The notes beneath the pieces were generated by a model. The model was given only the letters and a program-made list of their open reading frames with translations. It was not told the origin of the DNA and did not search any database. Positions 23,194 through 30,252 of a stretch of 32,834 nucleotides of DNA are shown piece after piece. Both the position numbers and the translations under genes were made by a program. The DNA comes from a bacterium (GTDB taxonomy: Bacteria > Planctomycetota > Planctomycetia > Gemmatales > Gemmataceae): NCBI GenBank assembly GCA_017308215.1, contig JAFKFQ010000446.1, forward strand, positions 1-32,834, given 5' to 3'. Numbering within the stretch: the first letter of the stretch is position 1; every line of letters begins with the position of its first letter.

Positions 23194-24366
23194 ATGCCCC
23201 CGAAGAAGGTCGCCGCGGTCGTCACCGAGTACCGCCGCTGGTCGCACGCCGACGTGATCCTCCGCAACCTCCTCGGCGGCTACCCGGACGGCACCCGCCC
23301 CGACCTGCAACTCGTCTCGCTCGTTACCGACCAGGTGCCCGAGACCGACATGAGCCGCGCCCTGGCGCGGGCGCACGACTTCCGCATCTGCGACACCGTC
23401 GCCGAGGCGCTGACGCTCGGGACGAACGACCTGGCGGTCGATGCGGTGCTGTCGATCGGCGAGCACGGCCAGTACCCGGACAACGAGAAGGGGCAGAAGC
23501 TCTACCCGCGCCGCCGCTTCTTCGCCGACATCGCCGCGGTGTTCGAGCGCACGAAAAAGTCCGTCCCGGTGTTCAACGACAAGCACCTGGCGGCGACGTG
23601 GGACGACGCGAAGTGGATGTACGACACCGCCCGCCGCCTCATGGTGCCGTTCCTGGCCGGGTCGAGCATCCCGGTGACGTGGCGCAAGCCCGACCTGACA
23701 CTGCCGCGCGGGTGCGAACTCGTCGGCGCCGTCCAGATCGGCTACGGGCCGTTCGAGGGCTACGGCTTCCACGCGCTGGAAGGGTTGCAGTGTATGGTCG
23801 AGCGCCGCGGCCGCGAGGAGACCGGCGTCGCCGCGGTGACGTGCCACAGCGGGGCGGCGATGTGGACGGCGCTCGACCGCCAGCCCTGGGCGGGGCCGGT
23901 GCTCGACGCGGCGCTGAAGCTCGTGCCGGCGCACGCCAACGGGAACATGCGCGAGATTACCGCCCGCACCGCCGACGCCGGCACGTTCGAGGTCGAGTAC
24001 CGCGACGGCTTCCGGGCGTTCGTGGTGATGCCGAACGGGTGGATCCACGAGGGCGACGGCGGCGGGTTCGTCTTCGGCGGGCAGGTGCGCGGCCGCGACC
24101 CGGTGGCGTGCCAGTTCTACCTCCAGCAGCCCGACCCGTTCGCGCACTTCGCCGAGCTCACGAAAGCGATCGAATCGCTGGTGCGCACCGGCCACGCCCC
24201 GTACCCGGTCGAGCGTACGCTGCTGACGACGGGTATCCTCGACGCGGTGATGACGAGTAAATTCCGCCGCGGGGTGCGAATCGAGACGCCGCACCTCGAC
24301 GTCCGCTACCGCCCGACCGACTGGGGCGGCGCCCGCGGCGCTATCCCGCCGGTGCAGAAGAAGTGA
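23194..24366 (+). CDS. Conserved protein of unknown function, Rossmann-like N-terminus
   Basis: This 390-residue soluble protein has no signal peptide or membrane segment. It starts KKVAAVVTEYRRWSHADVI, a beta-alpha pattern like that of oxidoreductase nucleotide folds. Conserved-looking blocks are LSIGEHGQYP, YPRRRFF, VFNDKHLA, WMYDTAR, MVPFLAGSS and GYGFHALEGLQCMVERR. I recognise it as a family found in planctomycetes and related bacteria without an assigned reaction; a sugar-oxidoreductase-like role is possible but unproven. ATG 23194 is preferred over two upstream in-frame ATGs because GGAGA lies eight bases before it and the conserved sequence begins there. It is transcribed divergently from the sigma array. 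Confidence 0.85.
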   Translation: MPPKKVAAVVTEYRRWSHADVILRNLLGGYPDGTRPDLQLVSLVTDQVPETDMSRALARAHDFRICDTVAEALTLGTNDLAVDAVLSIGEHGQYPDNEKGQKLYPRRRFFADIAAVFERTKKSVPVFNDKHLAATWDDAKWMYDTARRLMVPFLAGSSIPVTWRKPDLTLPRGCELVGAVQIGYGPFEGYGFHALEGLQCMVERRGREETGVAAVTCHSGAAMWTALDRQPWAGPVLDAALKLVPAHANGNMREITARTADAGTFEVEYRDGFRAFVVMPNGWIHEGDGGGFVFGGQVRGRDPVACQFYLQQPDPFAHFAELTKAIESLVRTGHAPYPVERTLLTTGILDAVMTSKFRRGVRIETPHLDVRYRPTDWGGARGAIPPVQKK

Positions 24367-24420
24367 CCGCAACGTCGTTCGGACCGGCTCCGCTGCATGC
24401 CGGTGTCAGGCCGCAATCGG

Positions 24421-24867
24421 TCATTCCCGCTCGACCGCGGACTTAATATCGTTCAGATCTTGCAGAATGGCCTTTTTGATCACGCCCTTGAACAGGAACA
24501 GTGGGATCGACTTGAATCTCGCAACGAGACTCTGCGGCTTGGTTTCGTGAGAACTCAACAACGTAATGCCGCTACTGCTCTCGGAAATCCTCATGGTGGT
24601 TAAGAATACAAACCCATTATCTTCCGCTCGGGTCTTGTAGAACTCATTCTCGGCGGCATCGGTGATCCGCTTTTCCGCGGTCGCCGGTTCGCCGAATAGC
24701 ATTCGGGTCTCTCGCCACTTGAGCCCCACGAGCCCGGTCGTCGGCTTTTCGAGAACCTCAATCTTCTCGATTCCGCGGATGATTGCCGCGGCGTTCTCGA
24801 TGTTGGTGAGCACGGCCCAGACCGCCGCCTTGGGTCCGTTGACGGCCACCTGTGCTTCAACGATCAC
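24421..24867 (-). CDS. SRPBCC-family protein (polyketide cyclase/START-like fold)
   Basis: The 148-residue product starts at GTG 24867. The sequence VEAQVAVNGPKAAVWAVLTNIENAAAIIRGIEKIEVLE is the typical first strand and helix pair of the SRPBCC hydrophobic-pocket fold. Later strands (LKWRETRMLFGEPATAEKRIT, FVFLTTMRIS) and a long C-terminal helix complete it. The ligand is unknown. The frame stays open upstream to 25023, but that part reads through a GC-rich intergenic inverted repeat. GTG is therefore taken as the start, with AAAGAGAAA just upstream. Base composition is clearly less GC-rich than its neighbours, with many A- and T-ending codons, which suggests more recent acquisition. Confidence 0.8.
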   Translation of the reverse strand: MIVEAQVAVNGPKAAVWAVLTNIENAAAIIRGIEKIEVLEKPTTGLVGLKWRETRMLFGEPATAEKRITDAAENEFYKTRAEDNGFVFLTTMRISESSSGITLLSSHETKPQSLVARFKSIPLFLFKGVIKKAILQDLNDIKSAVERE

Positions 24868-24921
24868 GGTGTTTCTCTTTGGGTTCGAGCGATGGTCGGT
24901 CGCTCGCGGGCACCACGGGAC

Positions 24922-24966
24922 GCCGAACTCCGCGGAGCCGCGGTCTGGCGCAGCGCGGAGTTCGGC
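24922..24966. repeat. Inverted repeat, 13-bp arms
   Basis: Perfect arms at 24922-24934 and 24954-24966 enclose a 19-base loop. It begins 8 bases after the stop of the gene at 24974-25588, so it could act as a terminator, though no T-run follows. Positions 24938-24966 resemble 29679-29706, which also sits just after a minus-strand stop codon. Confidence 0.55.
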
Positions 24967-24973
24967 TGACCGC

Positions 24974-25588
24974 TCACGGGGCGAACACGATCTCCGGGAA
25001 CTCAGCCCCGGACACGCCCTCAACCCCGGTCCCCTGGAGGGTCGCCAGCAGCCGCTCGGTGATGACCAACACCACCGGGTACTCGGCCAGGTAGAACAGA
25101 TCGAAGCCCTCGATGACCGGCCGCCGCAGGGCGAGTTTGTACGCGAGCTGGATCTGGCCCGACAGGTGGACCAGCGGGTGCCGGGGCGGGTACGTCGGGT
25201 GCCAGTCCAGCCGTGACCCGGCCGGGTCGATGGCCCCTCGGAGGGGCGGCGCCCGTACCACGAACAGCTCGTCCCCGGCCGAGGTCGTGGCCGGGCTGAA
25301 CCACACCCCGGCCGGGGCCGCCCGGGCGACGGCGTCCCGCCCGGCTGGGGTAGCCGCGTACGCCTGCCAGTAAAAGAACGTCAGTCCGGTCCGGCGGCCG
25401 GACCGGCCGATCGGGAAGATCAGCTGTTCGTCGGCAAAGTCGGCGGTGTCGATCAGCCGGGCGGCCGCGAACGGCTCGCCGTCCGGTCGGGTCGGCGGGA
25501 AGAGCCCCCAGGTGTCCGGGTCGTCGCTCCCGGCGGCTACGTAGAGGCGCATCCCGGTGCCCCAGGCCACAAGACGACTCCACAACAT
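24974..25588 (-). CDS. Protein of unknown function
   Basis: The product has up to 204 residues and no signal peptide or membrane segment. A second possible start is ATG 25552 (192 residues, MRLYVAAGSDDPDTW); neither start has a good Shine-Dalgarno. The C-terminal third (VIEGFDLFYLAEYPVVLVITERLLATL, then TGVEGVSGAEFPEIVF) loosely recalls the end of DUF1629/Imm11-type immunity proteins, which read S-E-R-L then a G-V-x-F segment. This is a faint resemblance and no toxin gene is adjacent. Its strongly biased third positions (G or C) fit a real coding frame. Confidence 0.65.
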   Translation of the reverse strand: MLWSRLVAWGTGMRLYVAAGSDDPDTWGLFPPTRPDGEPFAAARLIDTADFADEQLIFPIGRSGRRTGLTFFYWQAYAATPAGRDAVARAAPAGVWFSPATTSAGDELFVVRAPPLRGAIDPAGSRLDWHPTYPPRHPLVHLSGQIQLAYKLALRRPVIEGFDLFYLAEYPVVLVITERLLATLQGTGVEGVSGAEFPEIVFAP

Positions 25589-25613
25589 CCCCGCGGCCGA
25601 ACTGAAAACTCAC

Positions 25614-25635
25614 CCGCGCCGGCCGCCCGGCGCGG
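25614..25635 (-). terminator. Possible terminator of the thioredoxin gene
   Basis: A perfect 9-bp stem (25614-25622 with 25627-25635) with a 4-nt loop is followed in minus-strand direction by GTGAGTTTTCAG. It lies about 70 nt after the stop at 25708. Confidence 0.4.
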
Positions 25636-25707
25636 TGGGCATGGCAAGCGTATCAGTGGTCGGTGTCACGTGCAGCGCGGGTTTGGCGGAGCGGCCGGCT
25701 CTGGGCG

Positions 25708-26940
25708 TCAGCGCGGCGGCGGCGGCTTGCTGTCCCGCTCCGCAGTCGCGATCAGCCGGTCCACCGCGGCGTCCAGCACCGCCGCCCCCGGGGGGCCGGC
25801 CCACTTGTGGCGGATCACCCCCGCGTGATCGAGCAGGTAGAACGTCGGCGTGGCGGCCAGGTTCCACTTCGCCGCGATCGGCCCCGCGCCCGCGTCGCCC
25901 GGGTCCACGAACGACCGCCACGGCAGCCGGTGCTCCGCCATCAACGCCTTGAGGTCCTTCGCGCTGCCGCCGCCGACGTGGACGCCGACCAGCGCGAACG
26001 GCCGGTCCTTCAGGTTCGTCACGAGCGACCGCTCGTGTGGCCACTGGGCCCGTCAGGTCAGTCAGACGTGGCTCCAGAAATCGAGCAGCACTACCTTTCC
26101 GCGGTAGTCGCTCAGCTTGAACCGCCGGCCGTCCTGGTCCTCGCCCGCGATGTCCGGCGCGACCTTGCCGACGCTCAGGTTGCGGACCTCGTAAAGCGCG
26201 GCCTTGGCCCGGTCCGCGACGGCCTCACCGCCGGGGAGTTTCTCGCCGGCGTACACCCCCTCGGCCCGCGCGTAGAGGGTTTCGACCTCCTTCGCGGCCG
26301 CGTCGCGGTCCCGTCGGAGCAGCCCCGCGAGGTACTCCTTGCCGTAGAGCCCCGCGAACTCCGCCGCCAGCTCCGGCTGCTCCCGGCACAGGTCGGTCCG
26401 CTGGAGGCGGTTGTTCAGGAAGTGGGCGAGCGACACGGTGGCGGCGGCCCGCACGGACTGGTGCGGGCTGTCCGCCGCCGCGGCACGGAGGAAGTCCTCG
26501 TACTCCCGGGCGAACCCGTAGGAGACGCGTTGGCACAGCGGGCCGAGCTTGTCGCTGCGGATGTGGTCGCGGCGGATGAGCTCGAACGCCCGCGCGCGGG
26601 CGGGGTCGTCGCCCACGAGCTCGACCGGCCAGGGGACCGTGTTCACTTGCCAGACGGCCTGGGTGAGGGCGTCGAGCGCGACCGGGTCGGCCGGGTACTT
26701 CTCGGCCAGCGCCAGGAACTTCTGGGCGACCGCGCTGTGGTGCTTGTACACCCCGCCGACGAACTTCAGCCGCTCCGCGTCGGTCCGTAAGGTGCCCCCA
26801 CCCGGTACCCGGTCGTATTCCTTGCGCAACACCCGGTACTGTTCCGCCGGCGTGCCCGGCGCGTCCTGGGAGCCGCCCTCGCCCGCCAACACCGACAGGG
26901 TCAGCACCAGAACCAGCGCTCGTCCGGTGGCGGGTTGCAT
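25708..26940 (-). CDS. TlpA-like thioredoxin, probable double-selenocysteine (UxxU) protein
   Basis: Read through two in-frame TGA codons (26062-26064 and 26053-26055), this is one 410-residue protein. ATG 26940 follows AGGGG and begins a signal peptide (RALVLVLTLSVLAGEGGS). A helical region spans about 30-250. The thioredoxin domain starts at about 256 (VGKVAPDIAGEDQDGRRF, LSDYRGKVVLLDFW). Residues 289-302 read W-S-H-V-U-L-T-U-R-A-Q-W-P-H, where family members read FWATWCGPCRAMVPH. Both catalytic cysteines are thus TGA and all else stays in frame. The cis-proline motif ATPTFYLLD follows at about 363-371. A SECIS-like hairpin lies at 26020-26037. The expected role is a periplasmic thiol or selenol redox enzyme. 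The alternative is a pseudogene or two fragments (26062-26940 and 25708-26022), which would need two chance stops exactly at the two cysteines. Confidence 0.82.
26020..26037 (-). promoter_or_regulatory. SECIS-like hairpin with GGUC loop
   Basis: In the mRNA sense the sequence is CACGAGC-GGUC-GCUCGUG, a perfect 7-bp stem with a GGUC loop. It starts 15 nt after the second UGA and 24 nt after the first; the loop begins 22 nt after the second UGA. Bacterial SECIS elements lie in the coding region just after UGA, and that of E. coli fdhF has a GGUC apical loop contacted by SelB. The bulged U of the E. coli stem is not evident here. Confidence 0.7.
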
Positions 26941-26971
26941 GTCACACCCCTGTGGTCTGTCGTCGAACAGT

Positions 26972-27001
26972 GTTGAGGCGCACTCGCGGGTACGCCTCAA
27001 C
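26972..27001. other. Hairpin upstream of the thioredoxin gene
   Basis: A perfect 9-bp stem (26972-26980 with 26993-27001) with a 12-nt loop lies 31 nt upstream of ATG 26940. It may be a leader structure. No T-run adjoins it on either side, so a terminator is less likely. Confidence 0.4.
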
Positions 27002-27145
27002 GGGACGATCACGTGGGACTACGACCGGCCCACGGGCTGATCGTAACCGGGGCTTACCGTCCGTCCAACACAAACTCATGAGCGGGAAGCGTGTCCGGCG
27101 AAGGGGCCGCGTGAGGTGTCGTCGTGTCGAGGTTGAGACGTCGGC

Positions 27146-27181
27146 CGGCGGGCCGGGCGCCGGTTCGGGTCCGGCCCGCCG
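27146..27181 (-). terminator. GC-rich hairpin after the CAP-domain gene
   Basis: A perfect 11-bp stem (27146-27156 with 27171-27181) with a 14-nt loop begins 7 nt after the stop at 27189. No T-run follows, so termination is plausible but not certain. Confidence 0.45.
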
Positions 27182-27188
27182 CCGGGGA

Positions 27189-27731
27189 TCAGCGCACGAA
27201 CAGGAGCATGTACAGCTTGCCGTCGGCGCCCGTGACCCACGCGGCGCCGCCGTAGGTGTAGCCGTCGTACACGCAGCAGCTCATCCACCCGTAGGACGCC
27301 GGGTAGGCCGCGCACCCGGCCGACCGGGCCGACGCCCCCGCCGGGACGAACGCGAAGTCGTTGGCGGTGTGGCCGAACAGTCGGTGCTGGGCGCGGAACG
27401 CCGCGCACCCGTGGGCGGCTTGCGTCAGCGCCTCGTCGCGGACGAACGGCCGCAGCCCGCGGGCGGCGCGCTGGGCGTTCACCTCGTCGAGCCCGTCACC
27501 GGCCGCGGCCGAGGCCGTGGTGATGTCCGGGGCGACGGTGGTCGTCACGGGGGTGTAGTCGGCGGTGTAGCTGACGGGGGTGATGGTGGGGGTGGGTTGC
27601 GCGTAACTCGGAGCGCGATAGGTGGTGGTGGGTTGGGCGCGCCGCCGGAGGGGTCCGGCGTCCGAGTCGAGCGCGGTAGTGGTGAGGGCGAGGAGGGCGA
27701 CCAGGGAGCGATACGTCATCAGTGGGCTCAT
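27189..27731 (-). CDS. Secreted CAP-superfamily (SCP-like) protein
   Basis: The 180-residue product has a signal peptide (hydrophobic stretch about 8-20). A Thr/Pro-rich low-complexity spacer follows at about 33-75, then a CAP-like domain: VNAQRAARGLRPFVRDEALTQAAHGCAAFRAQHRLFGHT (about 84-122) matches the first helix and the two metal-site histidines (H107, H121). The domain ends GGAAWVTGADGKLYMLLFVR, like the final CAP strand. It has four cysteines, with a CC pair near the end. The role is unknown; in bacteria CAP proteins are exported. ATG 27731 or ATG 27719 may be the start. Confidence 0.8.
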   Translation of the reverse strand: MSPLMTYRSLVALLALTTTALDSDAGPLRRRAQPTTTYRAPSYAQPTPTITPVSYTADYTPVTTTVAPDITTASAAAGDGLDEVNAQRAARGLRPFVRDEALTQAAHGCAAFRAQHRLFGHTANDFAFVPAGASARSAGCAAYPASYGWMSCCVYDGYTYGGAAWVTGADGKLYMLLFVR

Positions 27732-27904
27732 CCGTGGTGAGGGCGATCGGGCGACCCCACCTTGTTATCAGACACTTTCGGATCGGGAACCCTTTCCACT
27801 AGAAAAATCCGCCCGTGTAATCGCCCAATTTTGTCCAAAAAAGACAGATGAACGTGCTCAATTCTACCCGGATCGTGCAACCTATTGGGGTCAATTCGGT
27901 CGAG

Positions 27905-28441
27905 TCACGGCTGGCCACTGCCACTGCGGTCGGTGACCCTGGCCGCGTCAGGCCCGCCTCGACCCACGGCTCGCCCGGCGACCCATCCGGCCGCGACGCC
28001 GAGCGGCACCCCGAGGGACATCGGGATCAGCAGAACCAGCGGAGACTTCGGCGCCCCCCGCCACACCGCCCACCCGGCTGCGGCGCCGACCGCCGCTGCC
28101 AACACCCCGCCCAGTCCCCCGCCGATCAGCGAGCTGCCGACGACCGGGTAGCGCCGCCGCGTCGGGCCGACGGCCATCGGCCCGACGGTGCCCCCGGCCC
28201 AACTCCCCGCTACCGACCCGAAGTACGCGGCCATCGCCAGCGGCGCCCACGCCTCGTCCTTGAGCCGCGACAGCCCCTCGTCGAGCCCCCCGTACCCGGC
28301 GGCCAGCGCCCCCAGCCAAGCCAGACTCCCGGCCGAACTCCAGACCCAGCCGAGGCAGAACCCCAAGAGACCGCGCGCGAGGCGTACCGCGACGGACACC
28401 CTCCGCGGGGGCGGCGGGACCGCCGGCGTCATTCGACCCAT
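27905..28441 (-). CDS. Small integral membrane protein of unknown function
   Basis: The 178-residue product has a basic N-terminus and four hydrophobic segments, at about 22-52, 65-89, 98-127 and 133-159, rich in Gly and Ala. GxxxG-type spacing (GGGLGGVLAAAVGAAAG) suggests tight helix packing. I do not recognise a family. A GGAG lies about nine bases before ATG 28441; a second ATG lies three codons later. An open frame on the plus strand over the same DNA is Pro/Arg-rich and looks like a shadow. It is transcribed divergently from the gene at 28552. The AT-richer spacer downstream (27732-27904) shows no gene. Confidence 0.65.
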   Translation of the reverse strand: MGRMTPAVPPPPRRVSVAVRLARGLLGFCLGWVWSSAGSLAWLGALAAGYGGLDEGLSRLKDEAWAPLAMAAYFGSVAGSWAGGTVGPMAVGPTRRRYPVVGSSLIGGGLGGVLAAAVGAAAGWAVWRGAPKSPLVLLIPMSLGVPLGVAAGWVAGRAVGRGGPDAARVTDRSGSGQP

Positions 28442-28551
28442 TCACCCATCTCCGTCGACGAACGAGGATCGAGCATCGGACACCACATGTTTGCCAACGC
28501 CCGCGCTCCGCGCCGCGTTCTGCCCTCACCTGCGGCACCGGGAGGCGGGTC

Positions 28552-29067
28552 ATGCCCACGACGGTTCTGGTGGCGAGTCTGCTCACCGTCTGGGCCGCCG
28601 ATGGGCCACCACTCGAACACACCCGTCGGATCACGTTCCCGTGGCCGGGCGACGACTCCAGGAAGGTCCGCACCCAGGTCATCGAGTCCCGCGAGCAGTT
28701 GAACGCCCTGCTGAAGTCGCTCAACCGCCGCAACGACTTCGACCGCGGCGGCGGGAAGGACGACTACCCGGAGTTCGCCAAGGCGCTCGCCGCCGCCAAG
28801 GTCGACTTCGAGCGAGAAATGCTGGTGATCATCCGACACGACGAGCCGTCCGGGTCGATCCGGGTCCGGTTCCACCTCACTGAAGAGGCGGACGGCACGC
28901 TCTGCGCCACGATCTGCCGAGAAATCCCCTTCCACCAAACGGCCGATGTGAGAAGGTACTGCTTCGCCTTCGTTGTCCGCAAGGACTGGGTGAAGCAACT
29001 GGTGCACTGGCAGGTCACCCGCACCAGGTCTACCCCCCTACCCCCGCCCCGCCGACCGAACCCGTGA
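28552..29067 (+). CDS. Secreted protein of unknown function
   Basis: The 171-residue product has a short signal-like N-terminus (TTVLVASLLTVWAADG). The mature part alternates strands and charged helices (VIESREQLNALLKSL, FDRGGGKDDYPEFAKALAAAKVDF, MLVIIRHDEPSGSIRVRF) and has cysteines at CATIC and RRYCF. The arrangement (a helix, then a strand of type DFEREMLVIIRH, then a final positively charged strand) resembles small PrcB-like protease-complex proteins. That similarity is weak and I assign no function. ATG 28552 has GGGAGG six bases upstream. It converges with the gene at 29075, with only seven bases between stops. Confidence 0.75.
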   Translation: MPTTVLVASLLTVWAADGPPLEHTRRITFPWPGDDSRKVRTQVIESREQLNALLKSLNRRNDFDRGGGKDDYPEFAKALAAAKVDFEREMLVIIRHDEPSGSIRVRFHLTEEADGTLCATICREIPFHQTADVRRYCFAFVVRKDWVKQLVHWQVTRTRSTPLPPPRRPNP

Positions 29068-29074
29068 TTCGGCG

Positions 29075-29524
29075 TCACGGGGTTTCCCCCGCGAGCACCG
29101 CCTGGAGTCGGTCGAGGTTCTGCTCGTTGGCGGTCTTGCTCAAGGGGCGGAACTTCTCAGCGACCTCGGGGCTCTCGAACTCCTGGACCCAGGCCAGGTG
29201 CGTCTGGGCGCCGCGGGTGGTCAGCGTCACCGTGAGCGTGAAGTGCGGCAGCGAGAGGTGCTCGATCACGACCCGGGTGTCGGGCTGGATCTCCCGGAAG
29301 ACGCTCTCGTTGGCGTAGTCGGCGCCGTTCGGGCCGTGCATCGTGAACACCCACCGCCCGCCGGGCGTGAACTCGAACTGCTCGAACGAGTTCGTGAACC
29401 CCTTCGGCCCCCACCACCGGGCGAGCTGGTCAGGCTGCTCGAACGCGGCAAACACCGCCCGCGGGCTGGCGGAGAAGACCCGCTCAGTGAAGAGGGCCGC
29501 GCTCGAGTCATTCGCCTGGGGCAT
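29075..29524 (-). CDS. SRPBCC-domain protein of the AHSA1 type
   Basis: The 149-residue product has the hallmark start of AHSA1/CalC-type SRPBCC proteins: FTERVFSASPRAVFAAFEQPDQLARWWGPKGFT, followed by FEFTPGGRWVFTMHGPNGADY, FREIQPDTRVVIEHL and the C-terminal helix NEQNLDRLQAVLAGE. Such proteins form a hydrophobic pocket and are often mis-annotated as ATPase activators; the ligand is unknown. GGAG lies seven bases before ATG 29524. It is cytoplasmic, with no signal peptide. The frame upstream to 30190 is not coding in character. Confidence 0.9.
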   Translation of the reverse strand: MPQANDSSAALFTERVFSASPRAVFAAFEQPDQLARWWGPKGFTNSFEQFEFTPGGRWVFTMHGPNGADYANESVFREIQPDTRVVIEHLSLPHFTLTVTLTTRGAQTHLAWVQEFESPEVAEKFRPLSKTANEQNLDRLQAVLAGETP

Positions 29525-29658
29525 CGGCCACTCCTTCGAAGAATCGAACCCCGCGCCGGACTCGGCGCTACAGCCCGAACCCGTGCGTGAATCCCCACGA
29601 CCACCGGCGAGCGTTGCGCGGCAGATGCGGCAGCGGTCGATCACCCCCGCACTTCCAC

Positions 29659-29706
29659 CGACGACCAGCGATCGTCGGCCGCGGTCTGGTGCAGGCCGGG
29701 TTCGGC
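29659..29706. repeat. Intergenic element related to 24886-24966
   Basis: A 7-bp hairpin (29658-29664 with 29672-29678) adjoins a 28-base stretch (29679-29706) that resembles 24938-24966. Both stretches sit 8-10 bases after a minus-strand stop codon. The 24886-24906 region likewise holds a 7-bp hairpin with a 7-base loop. It may be a degenerate dispersed intergenic repeat. The rest of 29525-29715 shows no gene. Confidence 0.35.
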
Positions 29707-29715
29707 GTACTGACC

Positions 29716-30198
29716 CTACTCGACGACGAACGGCACGCTGGCGTCGAAGTCCGCCCGCTCGGCCGGCGTCAGCGCGTCGCGCAGCACCCGGAGCGTGTGC
29801 CCGCCGACCAGCCTGCGGTTCTCCACGTACATCCAGTCGCTGATCTTGGCCGGCGCGACCGTCACCCGCTGGCCCATCCTGACCGACCGGATCTTCTCCG
29901 GCACGTTGTTGACGGTGCCCTGGAAGTTGGTCCCGTCGTAGCTGACCGGCGAGAGCCACATGTGTTCGGTGTTGCCGCCGTCGGCGAACGCCGCCTTGAC
30001 CGAGAAGGCGGACTGGCCCGGCCTCGGCGCCTTCAGGGCGGCGATGAAGGTGCCGACCGCGGCCCGCGCCTTCGCCACCGCCGCGTTCATGCGGGGGTCG
30101 TCGTCGGCCACGTACGTCACCTTGTCGGCCGGGTGCCGCTTGCCGCACCCGGCGAGGGCCACCGCGACCGCCGCCACGATGCCGGGCCAACGCGCCAT
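29716..30198 (-). CDS. DUF2314 lipoprotein
   Basis: The 160-residue product has a lipoprotein signal peptide with lipobox LAGC (Cys18). The DUF2314 domain spans about residues 30-155: MNAAVAKARAAVGTFIAAL, FSVKAAFADGGNTEHMWLS, YDGTNFQGTVNNVPE, VTVAPAKISDWMYVENRRLVGGHT and LRVLRDAL. The biochemical role of DUF2314 is unknown. GGAGG lies seven bases before ATG 30198, which decides the start over an in-frame ATG at 30237. Confidence 0.92.
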   Translation of the reverse strand: MARWPGIVAAVAVALAGCGKRHPADKVTYVADDDPRMNAAVAKARAAVGTFIAALKAPRPGQSAFSVKAAFADGGNTEHMWLSPVSYDGTNFQGTVNNVPEKIRSVRMGQRVTVAPAKISDWMYVENRRLVGGHTLRVLRDALTPAERADFDASVPFVVE

Positions 30199-30252
30199 CA
30201 GGTTTCCTCCTTCAAACCGGCTCCGCGGCCGCGGCATGGCTGGGCGCCACCG

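Noticed and set aside
23035-24372. 5' extension of the gene at 21184-23034
   Set aside because: It is antisense to the conserved gene at 23194-24366. The sigma domain begins after ATG 23034.
25708-26940. Plain pseudogene explanation for the thioredoxin (two premature stops)
   Set aside because: Both stops are TGA, both fall on the catalytic cysteines, no indel is present, and a SECIS-like hairpin follows. It remains the formal alternative and is stated in the entry.
27848-28702. Plus-strand frame of 284 codons opposite the membrane protein
   Set aside because: It is rich in Pro, Arg, His and Gln without domains, whereas the minus-strand frame has four clean hydrophobic segments.
28429-29007. 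Minus-strand frame of 192 codons opposite 28552-29067
   Set aside because: The plus-strand frame has a signal sequence and a strong Shine-Dalgarno; the minus frame is its mirror with no recognisable features.
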